This document shows positions 9,846 to 19,553 of a stretch of 64,000 nucleotides of DNA, piece by piece. Made by a program: the position numbers and the translations under genes. Every line of letters begins with the position of its first letter. Within the stretch, counting starts at the first letter, position 1. Below the pieces are notes generated by a model, which was not told the origin of the DNA, made no database searches, and saw nothing but the letters and a program-made list of their open reading frames with translations. Source of the stretch: Salipaludibacillus daqingensis. Its GTDB lineage: Bacteria; Bacillota; Bacilli; Bacillales; Salisediminibacteriaceae. The stretch spans positions 1 through 64,000 of the forward strand of contig NZ_JARZHF010000010.1 of the NCBI RefSeq assembly GCF_029891575.1, given 5' to 3'.

Positions 9846-9919
9846 AACCTAGCTAGATAGTCGGATGAATGCAGAAAAGCTACTTTTCTGTCCAGTCTGC
9901 TACTTTAGCTAGGTTTTTT
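9846..9919 (+). terminator. Structured leader / terminator before the CoA-transferase genes
   Basis: AACCTAGCTA (9846-9855) pairs perfectly with TAGCTAGGTT (9906-9915), which runs into a T-rich tail. Inside the large loop a second perfect hairpin lies, CAGAAAAG (9872-9879) with CTTTTCTG (9883-9890). It ends about 10 nt before the ribosome binding site of the next gene. It could be a plain terminator for the DUF3870 transcript or an attenuator for the CoA-transferase operon. Confidence 0.6.
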
Positions 9920-9941
9920 ATTGTGATTTGGAGGTGAATAT

Positions 9942-10598
9942 ATGGACAAGACGATTGTAATGACAAAAGCTGTTTCAATGATCAAATCCGGTGACACGCT
10001 TATGGTTGGAGGATTTGGATTGGTTGGCTGTCCCTTGAAATTAATTAAAGGGATGGAAGATACTTCTCTTAAAGACCTGACTATTATAAGCAATAATTTA
10101 GGAGAACCGGGAAAAGGATTAGGTCGATTAGTTCTGCAGAAGAAGGTGCACAAAGGAATTGGATCGTTCTTTACATCTAATCCGGATGTGGTCAGTGCCT
10201 ATCAAAACAAAGAATTAGACATTGATCTGATGCCACAAGGAACATTGGCAGAATCTATTCGCGCAGGCGGAGCTGGAATTGGCGGTTTTTATGTGAAAAC
10301 TGGTTATGGAACAAAGATAGCTGAAGGGGAAGAAGTTCGTTATATAAAAGGAGAACCGTACTTATTCCAAGAATCGATTCGGGCTAATGTAGCATTGATA
10401 AAAGCTCATAAAGCCGATCGATTCGGAAATCTGATTTACTTAAAATCAGCTAGGAACTTCAACCCGATTATGGCTACAGCAGCTGATCTGGTCATAGCTG
10501 AGGTAGATGAAATTGTTGAAGTAGGTGATTTATCTCCAGAAGAAATTGTAACACCGCATTTATTTGTAGACTATTTAGTTTTAGCAGGAGGTGATTGA
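9942..10598 (+). CDS. 3-oxoacid CoA-transferase, subunit A
   Basis: The alpha subunit (218 residues) of a two-subunit family I CoA-transferase of the ScoA/AtoD/PcaI type. Such enzymes move CoA from an acyl-CoA such as succinyl-CoA or acetyl-CoA to a 3-oxo acid. The glycine-rich stretches GGFGLVGCP near residue 24 and AGGAGIGGFY near residue 106 are typical. The start follows TTGGAGGTGAATAT. The stop is 1 nt before the start of subunit B, so the two are translationally coupled. With the thiolase downstream it suggests activation then cleavage of a beta-keto acid; the natural substrate cannot be read from the sequence. Confidence 0.9.
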   Translation: MDKTIVMTKAVSMIKSGDTLMVGGFGLVGCPLKLIKGMEDTSLKDLTIISNNLGEPGKGLGRLVLQKKVHKGIGSFFTSNPDVVSAYQNKELDIDLMPQGTLAESIRAGGAGIGGFYVKTGYGTKIAEGEEVRYIKGEPYLFQESIRANVALIKAHKADRFGNLIYLKSARNFNPIMATAADLVIAEVDEIVEVGDLSPEEIVTPHLFVDYLVLAGGD

Positions 10599-10599
10599 G

Positions 10600-11247
10600 A
10601 TGAATTCAAAAGAGGTCATTGCTGCAAGAGTTGCCGAAGAGTTGAAAGACGGGGATATCGTAAATGCTGGAATTGGTATTCCAACGCTCGTTCCTAATTT
10701 CATCCCGGCTGATCTAGATGTGTTCCTTCATTCAGAAAATGGCATCCTAGGAGTAGGACCAACTCCAGAAGACGACAAGATTGATGAGAACATAATAAAT
10801 GCTGGGAAAAAACCAGTTACAGTGAAAGAAGGAGCTTCTTATTTCGACAGTGCCTCCTCCTTTGCGATGATACGAGGTGGTCATGTTGATGTATCCATTT
10901 TAGGTGCATTGGAAGTAGATGAAACAGGACAAATTTCAAATTGGGCTGTTCCAGGAAAGCCGGTATTGGGAGTGGGAGGTGCGATGGACCTGCTTGAAGG
11001 ATCCAAAAAAATCTTTATTACGATTACACATACGACGAAAGATGGTCAGCCGAAAATCGTAAAACAAAACAAGTATCCTTTGACGTCATTGAGAAAAGCA
11101 GATCTTATTATTACGGATCTCGCCGTGTTTAAAGTAACCGACAATGGTTTGGTTTTGTCAGAAATATTTCCAAACAGCAGCATGCAGGAAGTGAAAGAAA
11201 AGACAGAAGGAGCTTTTTATATCGATGAAAAGTTGAAAAGTACCTGA
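10600..11247 (+). CDS. 3-oxoacid CoA-transferase, subunit B
   Basis: The beta subunit (215 residues) of the CoA-transferase, ScoB/AtoA/PcaJ type. The catalytic glutamate lies in the SENGILGVGP motif near residue 47, where it forms the glutamyl-CoA thioester. The GTG at 10591 is in frame, but GGAGGTGATTGAG sits right before the ATG at 10600, which is therefore the start. It directly follows subunit A and precedes the thiolase by 33 bp in the same direction. Both subunits are full length. Confidence 0.9.
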   Translation: MNSKEVIAARVAEELKDGDIVNAGIGIPTLVPNFIPADLDVFLHSENGILGVGPTPEDDKIDENIINAGKKPVTVKEGASYFDSASSFAMIRGGHVDVSILGALEVDETGQISNWAVPGKPVLGVGGAMDLLEGSKKIFITITHTTKDGQPKIVKQNKYPLTSLRKADLIITDLAVFKVTDNGLVLSEIFPNSSMQEVKEKTEGAFYIDEKLKST

Positions 11248-11280
11248 CACAACAAAGTTTATAGAAAGAGAGGTGAGTAT

Positions 11281-12480
11281 ATGGTCGTTATAGTTAATGC
11301 ATTTCGGACAGGAATTGGAAAATACGGTGGCTCTCTAGCAGAGAAGAAGCCAGAAGAACTATTGGAAACATTGTTTAACAACCATTTTGCAAGTGCGGGT
11401 TTATCACCCAAAAGTGTCGATGAAGTCATTATTGGACAGACAAAACAGAGTGCGGAAGCGGCTAACATCGCTAGAGTAGCGAGTCTTGCTTCAGGTATAC
11501 CGGTAACAACGCCGGCCCATACGGTGCAAATGCAGTGTGGTTCGGGAATGCAGGCCATCTTTAACGCATGGATGTCCATAGAAACCGGTCATTCAGAAAT
11601 CATGATCGCTGGTGGTGTGGAAAGTATGTCGCGAGCCCCTTTTTACATGGCAAATAACAGGTTTTTGCCACAAACGGGAAATGTCACACTCTTTGACAGC
11701 AATACCGAAAGTCAGGTTAACTCACAACCCGAAACATTGTTTGGCAAATTTAATATGGGAGAGACTGCTGAATTTTTGGCAGAAAAATATAAAATTACGA
11801 GAGAAGAGCAGGATGAATTCGCATATATGAGCCAGCAAAAGGCAAAAAAAGCGATTGAAGATGAAAAATTCACGAATGAAATTATACCAGTTGAAGTGAA
11901 GGAAAGGAAACATAGCTCAAGGTTATTCGCAGCCGATGAACATCCAAGGGAAGTAACTCTCGAAAAGTTGGCCAAGCTGAAACCTGTTTTTAAAGAAAAT
12001 GGCACGGTTACAGCGGGAAATGCTTCTGGAAGAAACGATGGAGCGGCAACTTTACTTATGATGACAGAGAAGAGAGCGCTTGAACTGGGATTGGAACCAA
12101 TGGCTCAAATTAGGTCTATTGCATCAGCCGGTGTCCACCCAAAAGAAATGGGTTTAGGACCTGTTCCAGCAACAAAAAAAGCATTGAAAAAGGCCGGATT
12201 AGAACTGAAAGATATGGATATTATTGAATTGAATGAAGCCTTTGCAGCACAAAGTCTCGCTGTATTAAAAGAATGGGGGCTCGATCATCCGAGACATGTG
12301 AATGTCAATGGGGGGGCGATTTCACTTGGACACCCACTCGGTAGCTCAGGGACGAGAATCCTTGTCACGCTTATTCATGAGATGCAGAAGAGTGGAAGCC
12401 GTTATGGCCTTGCAACACTATGTATTGCGGGTGGACAAGGTATTGCCACTGTCATCGAAAAGTACGTAAAGAGTAGGTGA
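11281..12480 (+). CDS. Acetyl-CoA acetyltransferase (thiolase)
   Basis: A 399-residue thiolase. Visible active-site features are the nucleophilic Cys86 in MQCGSGMQ, the NEAFAAQSL loop near residue 318, [14 protein letters not shown] with its catalytic His near 352, and the second Cys in LCIAGGQG near 380. It catalyses thiolytic cleavage of a 3-ketoacyl-CoA to acetyl-CoA plus a shortened acyl-CoA, or the reverse condensation. Placed between a CoA-transferase and an aminotransferase, cleavage is the likelier direction. The start follows GAGAGGTGAGTAT. Full length, no missing catalytic residues. Confidence 0.92.
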   Translation: MVVIVNAFRTGIGKYGGSLAEKKPEELLETLFNNHFASAGLSPKSVDEVIIGQTKQSAEAANIARVASLASGIPVTTPAHTVQMQCGSGMQAIFNAWMSIETGHSEIMIAGGVESMSRAPFYMANNRFLPQTGNVTLFDSNTESQVNSQPETLFGKFNMGETAEFLAEKYKITREEQDEFAYMSQQKAKKAIEDEKFTNEIIPVEVKERKHSSRLFAADEHPREVTLEKLAKLKPVFKENGTVTAGNASGRNDGAATLLMMTEKRALELGLEPMAQIRSIASAGVHPKEMGLGPVPATKKALKKAGLELKDMDIIELNEAFAAQSLAVLKEWGLDHPRHVNVNGGAISLGHPLGSSGTRILVTLIHEMQKSGSRYGLATLCIAGGQGIATVIEKYVKSR

Positions 12481-12488
12481 AGAAATAA

Positions 12489-13865
12489 GTGAAAAAAGAT
12501 CATGTCTTTCACAGAGATTTTAACAAAGATTATCCGTTAATTGAAAAAGCTGAAGGTATCTATTTAATTGATAACACTGGAAAAAAATATATTGATGCAA
12601 GCTCAGGAGCAGTTGCAGTGAATATTGGTCACGGAAGAAAGGAAATCATTGATGCGATCGTAGAGCAAGCAGAAAAAGTTTCATTCGTTCATACGATGAG
12701 ATTTGAAACGCAAATTCAGTCTGATTTGTCTGAGTTGATTGCAAAGTTAGCTCCGGAAACTTTAGACACTGTATATTTTACATCGGGAGGAGCGGAAGCA
12801 AATGAAAGTGCATTAAAATTAGCAAGACAATGTCATGTCGGGCGTGGAAATCAAAAGAAAACGAAAATACTAAGTCATTGGAACAGTTATCATGGAAATA
12901 CAATGTGGACACTGTCTGCAGGCGGTGACAACAAAAGAAGAAAATTATATAAATCTGATTTGCACGACGGAATCATTCACGAATTTCCGCCATATTCAAG
13001 ATTAATCGAAGATGATAAGGAAAGAGACGACAAGTCCTTTGGTAAAGACCGTTTGAGAAGGATAGAAGAAACAATTATACACGAAGGACCTGATACGATA
13101 AGCTGCTTCATTTTAGAGCCGATTGTCGGAAGTCAAATTGCTGCTCTCGTTCCACCAGATAATTATTTGAGAGGCATTCGTGAGTTATGCTCGAAATACG
13201 ACATTCTTATGATTGCTGATGAAGTAATGACTGGTTTTGGAAGAACAGGTGAGATATTTGCCGTTAACCATTGGGATGTTGTACCCGATATTATCACATT
13301 TGCTAAGGGTGTCTCGAGTGCGTATCTTCCTTTAGGTGGAATGATAGTAAACGATGCAATTGCAGAAACTATTAAAAATGAATGGAATGGAAAGTTCGCA
13401 CATGGTTTTACGTTTAGCGGTCACCCTTTATCACTTGCAGCAGGAAAGGCAAATATCGACTACGTTTTGAATCATGATTTGGTAAATAAATCAAAAACTC
13501 AAGGGATCTATCTGATGGATAGAATGGCAGGACTAAAGCACAAATACAACTTTATTGGTGAATTGAGAGGTAAAGGGTTACTAATAGGTTTTGAAATTGT
13601 CAAAGATAAAAAGCAAAACGTTGCATTTGAATCCGATTTTCAAGCAGCAGAGGTGTTTAATAAAATTTCCATAAAGAATGGTGCCGTTTTATATCCAGGA
13701 CAAGGCGAGATTAATGGGGAGAAGTTTGACCATATATTATTAGGCCCCCCTTTAACAATCACGACAGAAGAAATAGATGAACTGATAAAAATTATTGAGA
13801 AAACTTGCGATGAATATTTCGATTATTTAGAAAAAACAGAAAATGAGGATGGCTTGTTAAGCTGA
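12489..13865 (+). CDS. Class III PLP-dependent aminotransferase
   Basis: A 458-residue fold type I, class III aminotransferase (the omega-amino acid:pyruvate / 4-aminobutyrate group). Seen: YFTSGGAEANESALKLAR near residue 96 (phosphate-binding region), the aspartate in MIADEVMTGFGRTGE near 245, and the PLP lysine in ITFAKGVSSAY near 275. It moves an amino group from a substrate whose amine is usually not on the alpha carbon to a keto acid. GTG start, with AGGTGA 8 nt upstream, 8 bp after the thiolase stop. The neighbouring CoA-transferase and thiolase suggest its product may be a beta-keto acid; that is inference. Confidence 0.9.
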   Translation: MKKDHVFHRDFNKDYPLIEKAEGIYLIDNTGKKYIDASSGAVAVNIGHGRKEIIDAIVEQAEKVSFVHTMRFETQIQSDLSELIAKLAPETLDTVYFTSGGAEANESALKLARQCHVGRGNQKKTKILSHWNSYHGNTMWTLSAGGDNKRRKLYKSDLHDGIIHEFPPYSRLIEDDKERDDKSFGKDRLRRIEETIIHEGPDTISCFILEPIVGSQIAALVPPDNYLRGIRELCSKYDILMIADEVMTGFGRTGEIFAVNHWDVVPDIITFAKGVSSAYLPLGGMIVNDAIAETIKNEWNGKFAHGFTFSGHPLSLAAGKANIDYVLNHDLVNKSKTQGIYLMDRMAGLKHKYNFIGELRGKGLLIGFEIVKDKKQNVAFESDFQAAEVFNKISIKNGAVLYPGQGEINGEKFDHILLGPPLTITTEEIDELIKIIEKTCDEYFDYLEKTENEDGLLS

Positions 13866-13918
13866 TTTCAGTGTACAAGGATTATGATTTTCACAAAAAC
13901 TAAAGGAGTGTTTATTTT

Positions 13919-14980
13919 ATGAATCTAAAAAAGAGCTTGATGTTACTAACAATTGTTCTTTCTGTCATAGGGTTGTTACTTGCTGGATGTAATACTAATA
14001 ATGATGATGCAGCTGCAGAAAATAATGAGCAGGTAGAAAATAGTCAAAACTCTGAACAAGAAAACAGCGGCAATAATGCTCAAGAAAAGGAGGAAACTTC
14101 TGATTATCCGGAAAAATCAGTACAGTTAGTAGTTCCTTATTCAGCTGGTGGTGGAACGGATACTGTTGGAAGAGCGATAAGTGAGTACATTGATTTGGGA
14201 GAGGCAATGGTTATATCAAATATTGAAGGAAGTGGCGGTTCTATTGGAACAATGGAAGTGGTTAATGCTGATCCTGATGGACAAACATTACTTTTGCACT
14301 CCGTAACTGCTGCAGTTTCAGGTTATCATACGGGTTTGTTTGATACAAAAATATGGCAGGAATTAAAGCCAGTTGCATCAATGGTTTCACAAAGCGGTGG
14401 AATTGTCGTTAGTGCAAATTCAGATTGGGAGACTGCTGAAGATTTAATCACATATGCAGAGGAGAATCAAGGCCAGCTATCCATCGGGGTTCCGGGAATT
14501 GGAGGAGGCGCCCATATTATTAGTGCTATCTTTGCTAATTCAGCAGGAATCGAAGTAAATTATGTGCCGTTTGATGGTTCCGCAGATTCAAGAGCAGCCC
14601 TAGCAGGTGGCCACGTGGATGTTATGGCCGGGTTTGTTTCGGAATTTTATGATTTCATCCAAGAAGGTGAATTCATCATGCTTGCATCAACAGGTGATGA
14701 AAGATCAGCCCAATTACCAGACGTTCCAACATTTACAGAAATGGATATCGACTTTGTTCTGAATCACAGAAATGGTATTTTTGCTCCGAAAGACACACCT
14801 GATCATGTGATTGATAAGCTAAATACGGAACTTGAAGCAGTCGCTGAAAAACAAGAGTTCATAGATCTTATGAATGGATTGGTGACGGAAGTAGACTTCC
14901 TGTCAGCAGATGAGTTTGAGGCTGAGTTAGAAGAATTGGATTCTATGATTGAACCAGTAGGGGAATTGATTAGAGACTAA
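13919..14980 (+). CDS. Tripartite tricarboxylate transporter substrate-binding lipoprotein (TctC family)
   Basis: The extracytoplasmic solute receptor (353 residues) of a TTT-type secondary transporter. It starts with a lipoprotein signal peptide with lipobox LLAGC (Cys near residue 23), then an acidic Asn/Glu/Gln-rich linker to about residue 60, then the TctC fold beginning YPEKSVQLVVPYSAGGGTDTVGR. TctC proteins bind carboxylates, classically citrate, but specificity varies widely. It is the first gene of a TctC-B-A set following the aminotransferase, and probably imports the substrate of the catabolic enzymes. The start follows AAAGGAGTGTTTATTTT. Confidence 0.93.
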   Translation: MNLKKSLMLLTIVLSVIGLLLAGCNTNNDDAAAENNEQVENSQNSEQENSGNNAQEKEETSDYPEKSVQLVVPYSAGGGTDTVGRAISEYIDLGEAMVISNIEGSGGSIGTMEVVNADPDGQTLLLHSVTAAVSGYHTGLFDTKIWQELKPVASMVSQSGGIVVSANSDWETAEDLITYAEENQGQLSIGVPGIGGGAHIISAIFANSAGIEVNYVPFDGSADSRAALAGGHVDVMAGFVSEFYDFIQEGEFIMLASTGDERSAQLPDVPTFTEMDIDFVLNHRNGIFAPKDTPDHVIDKLNTELEAVAEKQEFIDLMNGLVTEVDFLSADEFEAELEELDSMIEPVGELIRD

Positions 14981-15024
14981 GATTTATAAACGAAATAATA
15001 CGACAACGAGCATGAGGAGGTCAT

Positions 15025-15495
15025 ATGAATAATTCTGATAAAACACTGTCAATTGTATTATTTCTATTCAGTGTCTTCATGTTTATGATGAGTTTCGCCA
15101 TACCGGAAAATTCATTAGGATCAGGGATTTCGGGACCATCCTTTTTTCCACAAATGTGGGCGATCATTTTAGCTTCATTAAGCATTATTCTGTTTTTTAA
15201 AAGCCGTAGGAAAGAGGAGAAAGGTACTCACAAGGGATTTTTGAAATCCCTTGGTGAGTACAAAAAAGTCTTCTACATGCTTATTGCATCACTTGGTTAT
15301 ATTTTTATGCTGGATGTCCTCGGCTATCTTCTTACAACATTGCTTTTCTTAATTACAACCATATCCGTTCTTAGCTCAGAAGTGAAATTAAAGAAAACCT
15401 ATATATTTATTGTTTCATCTCTCATCACAGCAACTACTTATTTTATTTTTGCGAAATTACTCAATGTCTTTTTGCCGACAGGTATCATCTTTTAA
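15025..15495 (+). CDS. Tripartite tricarboxylate transporter small membrane subunit (TctB family)
   Basis: A 156-residue membrane protein with four predicted helices (about 8-28, 45-60, 86-106 and 120-150). It sits between the TctC and TctA genes, which is the standard order, and the GSGISGPSFFPQMWA stretch after helix 1 is typical of TctB. It forms the small membrane subunit with TctA. The start follows GAGGAGGTCAT. Sequence conservation in this family is weak, so the call leans on context as well. Confidence 0.88.
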   Translation: MNNSDKTLSIVLFLFSVFMFMMSFAIPENSLGSGISGPSFFPQMWAIILASLSIILFFKSRRKEEKGTHKGFLKSLGEYKKVFYMLIASLGYIFMLDVLGYLLTTLLFLITTISVLSSEVKLKKTYIFIVSSLITATTYFIFAKLLNVFLPTGIIF

Positions 15496-15523
15496 TATGT
15501 AGGAGGAAAATGGGGGTGAAAAA

Positions 15524-17011
15524 ATGGAGTTTCTATGGATAGGACTGGAACAAACTTTTAATATATATACGATACTAATCATTGCAGGGAGCGTGTTTTT
15601 AGGTATTTTTTTCGGTGCTATCCCTGGATTGACAGCCTCATTAGGCATTGCTTTACTGCTTCCGTTTACATTTGGACTTGGCCCCGTAAATGGTCTAGCT
15701 GCGTTATTAGGGATGTATGTAGGCGCAACTTCGGGTGGGATGATTTCGGCGACATTAATTGGTATACCGGGAACAGGAGCTTCGATCGTCACAACTTTTG
15801 ACGGTTATCCGATGGCACAGCAGGGGAAAGCAAATCATGCGTTATCGTTAGGGGTGTTTGCTTCACTAGTCGGTGGGATCATTAGTATGATCCTGTTGAC
15901 TTTTATATCTCCTTTACTAGCAGAAGTGGCATTGATGTTTGGTCCTTGGGAGTATTTCGCTTTAGGTATTTTCGGCTTAACAATCGTCGTCAGTGTCTCC
16001 AGTGAGAATATGTTAAAAGGACTCATTGCTGCATGTATAGGTGTTTTTATTACAATGTTTGGACAAGATCCAGTAGTGGCTACCCCTCGTTTTACTTTCG
16101 GTTTCGCACAACTAGAAGGTGGATTCAGTTTATTACCAACATTACTAGGTTTCTTTGCTATTTCACGTTTTTTTATGGACGTCAATTCAACAGATAAGTC
16201 GACCGCAACCATTAAATTAGACAAAAAATACAATATTTTCCCTTCCTTAAAAATAATTAAAAGTTCGATTGGCAATTTAATCAGATCTTCCTTTATTGGT
16301 ACTTGGATAGGGATTCTTCCAGGCGCGGGAGGTAGTATCGCTTCATTTCTGTCGTATGATCGTGCACGTAAAGCATCGAAAACACCGGAGAAATTCGGAA
16401 CAGGGCATGATGAAGGTGTTATTGCTTCTGAATCTTCAAATAATGCCGTTACCGGAGGGGCGTTAATTCCTTTAATGACATTAGGGATACCAGGGGACAT
16501 GGTAACAGCTGTAATACTAGGTGGTTTGCTTATCCATGGACTGCAACCCGGTCCAATGTTATTTAGCAACAACGCAGAAATTGTTGGGTCTATTTTCATT
16601 GGATTACTTTTTGCCACGATCTTAATGTTCATTATTCAAAGCGGGTTGATGAGATATTTCGCGAGAATTATTCAGGTGCCAAAACATATTTTACTACCAA
16701 TTATTATCGTCATGTCTATGGTTGGAACATTCTCAGCTAATAATCGTATTTTTGACTTGTGGGTGTTAATCATTTTTGGTTTGATAGGATACATTTTAAT
16801 TTTAAATAAATTTGATCTTGCACCACTCATACTAGGGTATATTTTAGGACCAATTATTGAACAGAACTGGCGACTCGGATTAATGGTGACAGGTGGTGAA
16901 GTTCTCCCATTTGTAACTAGACCTCTATCATTATTGCTACTCGTTGTGGCTGCATTATCTATTTTATACCCCATTTTTAAAAAGAAAAGAACGGTTGAAA
17001 AACAGAAGTAG
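15524..17011 (+). CDS. Tripartite tricarboxylate transporter large permease (TctA family)
   Basis: A 495-residue integral membrane protein of the TctA family with about 11-12 helices. The family motifs GAIPGLTASLGIALLLP near residue 32 and GTWIGILPGAGGSIASFLSYD near residue 260 are both present, as is GGALIPLMTLGIPGD near 310. It is the transport channel of a sodium- or proton-driven importer that works with the TctC lipoprotein and the TctB subunit just upstream. The start follows GGAGGAAAATGGGGGTGAAAAA. A long antisense frame at 15835-16632 is a shadow of this gene. Confidence 0.94.
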   Translation: MEFLWIGLEQTFNIYTILIIAGSVFLGIFFGAIPGLTASLGIALLLPFTFGLGPVNGLAALLGMYVGATSGGMISATLIGIPGTGASIVTTFDGYPMAQQGKANHALSLGVFASLVGGIISMILLTFISPLLAEVALMFGPWEYFALGIFGLTIVVSVSSENMLKGLIAACIGVFITMFGQDPVVATPRFTFGFAQLEGGFSLLPTLLGFFAISRFFMDVNSTDKSTATIKLDKKYNIFPSLKIIKSSIGNLIRSSFIGTWIGILPGAGGSIASFLSYDRARKASKTPEKFGTGHDEGVIASESSNNAVTGGALIPLMTLGIPGDMVTAVILGGLLIHGLQPGPMLFSNNAEIVGSIFIGLLFATILMFIIQSGLMRYFARIIQVPKHILLPIIIVMSMVGTFSANNRIFDLWVLIIFGLIGYILILNKFDLAPLILGYILGPIIEQNWRLGLMVTGGEVLPFVTRPLSLLLLVVAALSILYPIFKKKRTVEKQK

Positions 17012-17123
17012 AGGGGGAGATTAGTTGTAAGACATGTTATTAATTATCTGCTTATTTCTAATTCGATGGTCAAGTTCGATGTATGTCAACGTTTTACGCA
17101 TTTATCATAGATAGGGGGTTAAC

Positions 17124-18629
17124 ATGAGTTCATTAAGAATCGGAATTGCATTTTTTTATCATGAATCACATACATTCAGTCCTAGTATGACAAACCTTAA
17201 TGATTTTATAAATGAAGGATTTCATAAAGGTGATGAGATTATAGAAGCGTATGCAGGCACAAAAACCGAAGTAGGAGGTTTTATCGACATTCTTCGTGAT
17301 AAGGATGCTGAAATCATTCCGCTAGTTTGTGCGGCAGCGATCCCTTCAGGTCAAGTCACGAAAGACGCCTACGAGACGATAAAGGAAGAAATGATCTCAG
17401 CGTTAAGGCAATCTGAAAAACTGGACGGACTCCTTATCGCGCTACATGGTGCAATGGTTGTAGAACATCTTTCTGATCCGGAAACGGAAATGCTTAAGAA
17501 AATTCGGAGTGTGATAGGTTATGACATCCCTATTGCTACGACTCTAGACATGCATGCGAACCTGAGTTCAGAGATGATTTCCTACACGCCCCTTCATTTC
17601 GGATTTAAAACATATCCGCACGTCGATATGTATGAACAAGGCTGCAAAGCGGCGGAAACACTTTGGAGTGGAATCATTACGTCTGAAAAATATGTGGCTT
17701 CTTTTATTAAGTTACCTATAATGCTCCCGAGTATAAATATGCGAACGGCAGAAGGCCCTATGCATGATTTAGTGGAATTAGCCAAACAGAAAGAAGAAGA
17801 TTCAGATATCATAGGGGCTACTGTATTTGGAGGTTTTCCTTACTCAGATATTCCTGAAGCTGGTGTTAGCATCCTAGTCACTGGAACCGATCCAACAAAA
17901 ACCGAACGAACCAGTAAAGAACTCGCTGAAAAAGTATGGGAATTTAAAGACAGGTTTATTGTTCACCTTCCAAGTATCGATGATGCAGTTAAAGAAGCAT
18001 TATCATACAATGGTGACAAACCGATTGTTCTTGCGGATATCTCAGATAATCCTCTTAGTGGAGGAACGGGCGATACGACCGGCCTTTTGAAAAAAATGTT
18101 AGAAGCAGATATAAAAAATGTTTTATTCGGTGCTTTTTATGATGAGGAATCCCTTAGTAGGTGCATGTATTCAGGGGAAGGAGCCACAGTTCAGCTTGAA
18201 CTTGGAGGAAAGGAAAGTCCTGAATTTGGAGAACCTTTATCCGTTCAGGCTGACATCATTAGGTTAACCGAAGGGAAGTTTCGAAACAAAGGCCCTATGA
18301 ATACAGGAGTCCTCGTTCAAACGAATGGAGCTGCACATATTCGTGTAAAAGGAATGGATATTTTACTTACCGGAAGGGCACTATCAGCCAATGACCCTGA
18401 ATTGTTTAGGCATATCGGAATAGAACCAACAGAGAAAAATGTACTTGGAATGAAAGTGAAAAATCATTTCCGGTCGTCTTTCGAAGATTTGGTCGGAAAG
18501 ATCCTTTATGTCGACGCACCAGGATTGGCGTCAAACGACTTAAGTGTTTTTAACTATAAGCATATTCCTGTACCGATCTGGCCACTGAATAGAACTGTCC
18601 CTTATCAGTTTGAATTAACGACTAAATAG
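17124..18629 (+). CDS. M81 family metallopeptidase (MlrC-like)
   Basis: A 501-residue protein of the M81/MlrC family, named after MlrC of microcystin-degrading sphingomonads, which hydrolyses the linear tetrapeptide intermediate of microcystin. The N-terminal domain contains FYHESHTFSP near residue 12, LHGAMVVE near 111 and DMHANLS near 137, which carry the predicted metal ligands. The C-terminal MlrC domain starts near residue 295 with ADISDNPLSGGTGDTT. There is no signal peptide, so it acts in the cytosol on imported material. It lies 113 bp after tctA on the same strand, with GATAGGGGGTTAAC before the ATG. Its substrate here is unknown. Confidence 0.9.
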   Translation: MSSLRIGIAFFYHESHTFSPSMTNLNDFINEGFHKGDEIIEAYAGTKTEVGGFIDILRDKDAEIIPLVCAAAIPSGQVTKDAYETIKEEMISALRQSEKLDGLLIALHGAMVVEHLSDPETEMLKKIRSVIGYDIPIATTLDMHANLSSEMISYTPLHFGFKTYPHVDMYEQGCKAAETLWSGIITSEKYVASFIKLPIMLPSINMRTAEGPMHDLVELAKQKEEDSDIIGATVFGGFPYSDIPEAGVSILVTGTDPTKTERTSKELAEKVWEFKDRFIVHLPSIDDAVKEALSYNGDKPIVLADISDNPLSGGTGDTTGLLKKMLEADIKNVLFGAFYDEESLSRCMYSGEGATVQLELGGKESPEFGEPLSVQADIIRLTEGKFRNKGPMNTGVLVQTNGAAHIRVKGMDILLTGRALSANDPELFRHIGIEPTEKNVLGMKVKNHFRSSFEDLVGKILYVDAPGLASNDLSVFNYKHIPVPIWPLNRTVPYQFELTTK

Positions 18630-18705
18630 AAAAGTGAAGGTTTGCATAGAGTACTTGTAAATTTTTAAGAATGTTAATTTACAATCAAAAGGGAGGAATC
18701 AACTA

Positions 18706-19521
18706 ATGGCAGAATATGCGCATCTAAAATGGCCAGATGTGGCTGAAATGGATAAAAACAATAGTGTTGCGATCGTTCCTCTAGGGGCAACAGAAGAACA
18801 CGGTCATCATTTGCCTTTGGATGTAGATACAGAAATTGCTACGAATATTTGCAGAGAAGCAGCTAAACAGACAGGAATGGATGTCGTCTTACCCGCTATT
18901 CCATTTGGATTTGAGTCGCATCACATGGGCTTTCCAGGTACGATTGATATTCCTTCAAATGTGTTAATTGAATTTGGTAGAGCTGTGACAGCAAGCCTTG
19001 CTCAGCACGGATTCAGGCATATTATTCTAGTGAACGGTCATGGAAGTAATAGACCTGTGATTGATTTAGTCGCCCGTAATACGATTGTAGATTTTCCAGA
19101 CACTCTTTGTTCCTCCATCTCTTGGTGGGAACTAAAAAAAGTACGTGATGCAGCAGCAGGTCTATTGTCTGAAGAACCAACAAGCCACGGGTGTGATCTA
19201 GAAACATCTGTTTATATGTTTCTGCATCCGGACCGTGTAGATATGAAGAAAGCCAGGGCAGACGGACTGGACAGCATTAGCCCTCATTTCTGGAATGACC
19301 TTCTTGGACGCCGCCCTGAAGGCTATGCCAATCCGGCCAAAATGATGGAAATTTGGCATACAATGACAGAATCAGGTGTAAGAGGGGATCCGAGAACTTC
19401 TACGGCAGATAAAGGAAAAATTATTTTCAAAGCAGCGGCAACAGAATTAGCAGAACTGCTGAATGAATTTAGAGAACGAAAACCACGAAAGCCGATAGGA
19501 CCTGTCATGCCGGAGAAATAA
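18706..19521 (+). CDS. Creatininase family amidohydrolase
   Basis: A 271-residue protein of the creatininase family, metal-dependent hydrolases that open cyclic or formamide amide bonds (creatininase, FAPy deformylase, mycofactocin MftE). The metal-binding signature EEHGHHLPLDVDTEIA (residues about 29-44) and VNGHGSNRPVID near 108 are intact, and an E-rich motif HGCDLETSVYMF lies near 165. The start follows AAAGGGAGGAATCAACTA. It is the last gene of the catabolic unit and is followed by a strong terminator. With the M81 peptidase it may supply the hydrolytic steps before transamination. The specific substrate cannot be assigned. Confidence 0.9.
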   Translation: MAEYAHLKWPDVAEMDKNNSVAIVPLGATEEHGHHLPLDVDTEIATNICREAAKQTGMDVVLPAIPFGFESHHMGFPGTIDIPSNVLIEFGRAVTASLAQHGFRHIILVNGHGSNRPVIDLVARNTIVDFPDTLCSSISWWELKKVRDAAAGLLSEEPTSHGCDLETSVYMFLHPDRVDMKKARADGLDSISPHFWNDLLGRRPEGYANPAKMMEIWHTMTESGVRGDPRTSTADKGKIIFKAAATELAELLNEFRERKPRKPIGPVMPEK

Positions 19522-19553
19522 GAATACCCATATTGTAATTAGAATTTTATGAT

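Noticed and set aside
9846-9919. T-box or other known riboswitch before the CoA-transferase genes
   Set aside because: No T-box sequence (TGGNACCGCG type) or other known aptamer consensus is visible; only the nested hairpins are supported.
15835-16632. 265-codon antisense frame inside the TctA gene
   Set aside because: A shadow of a strongly supported transporter gene; no ribosome binding site or recognisable domain.
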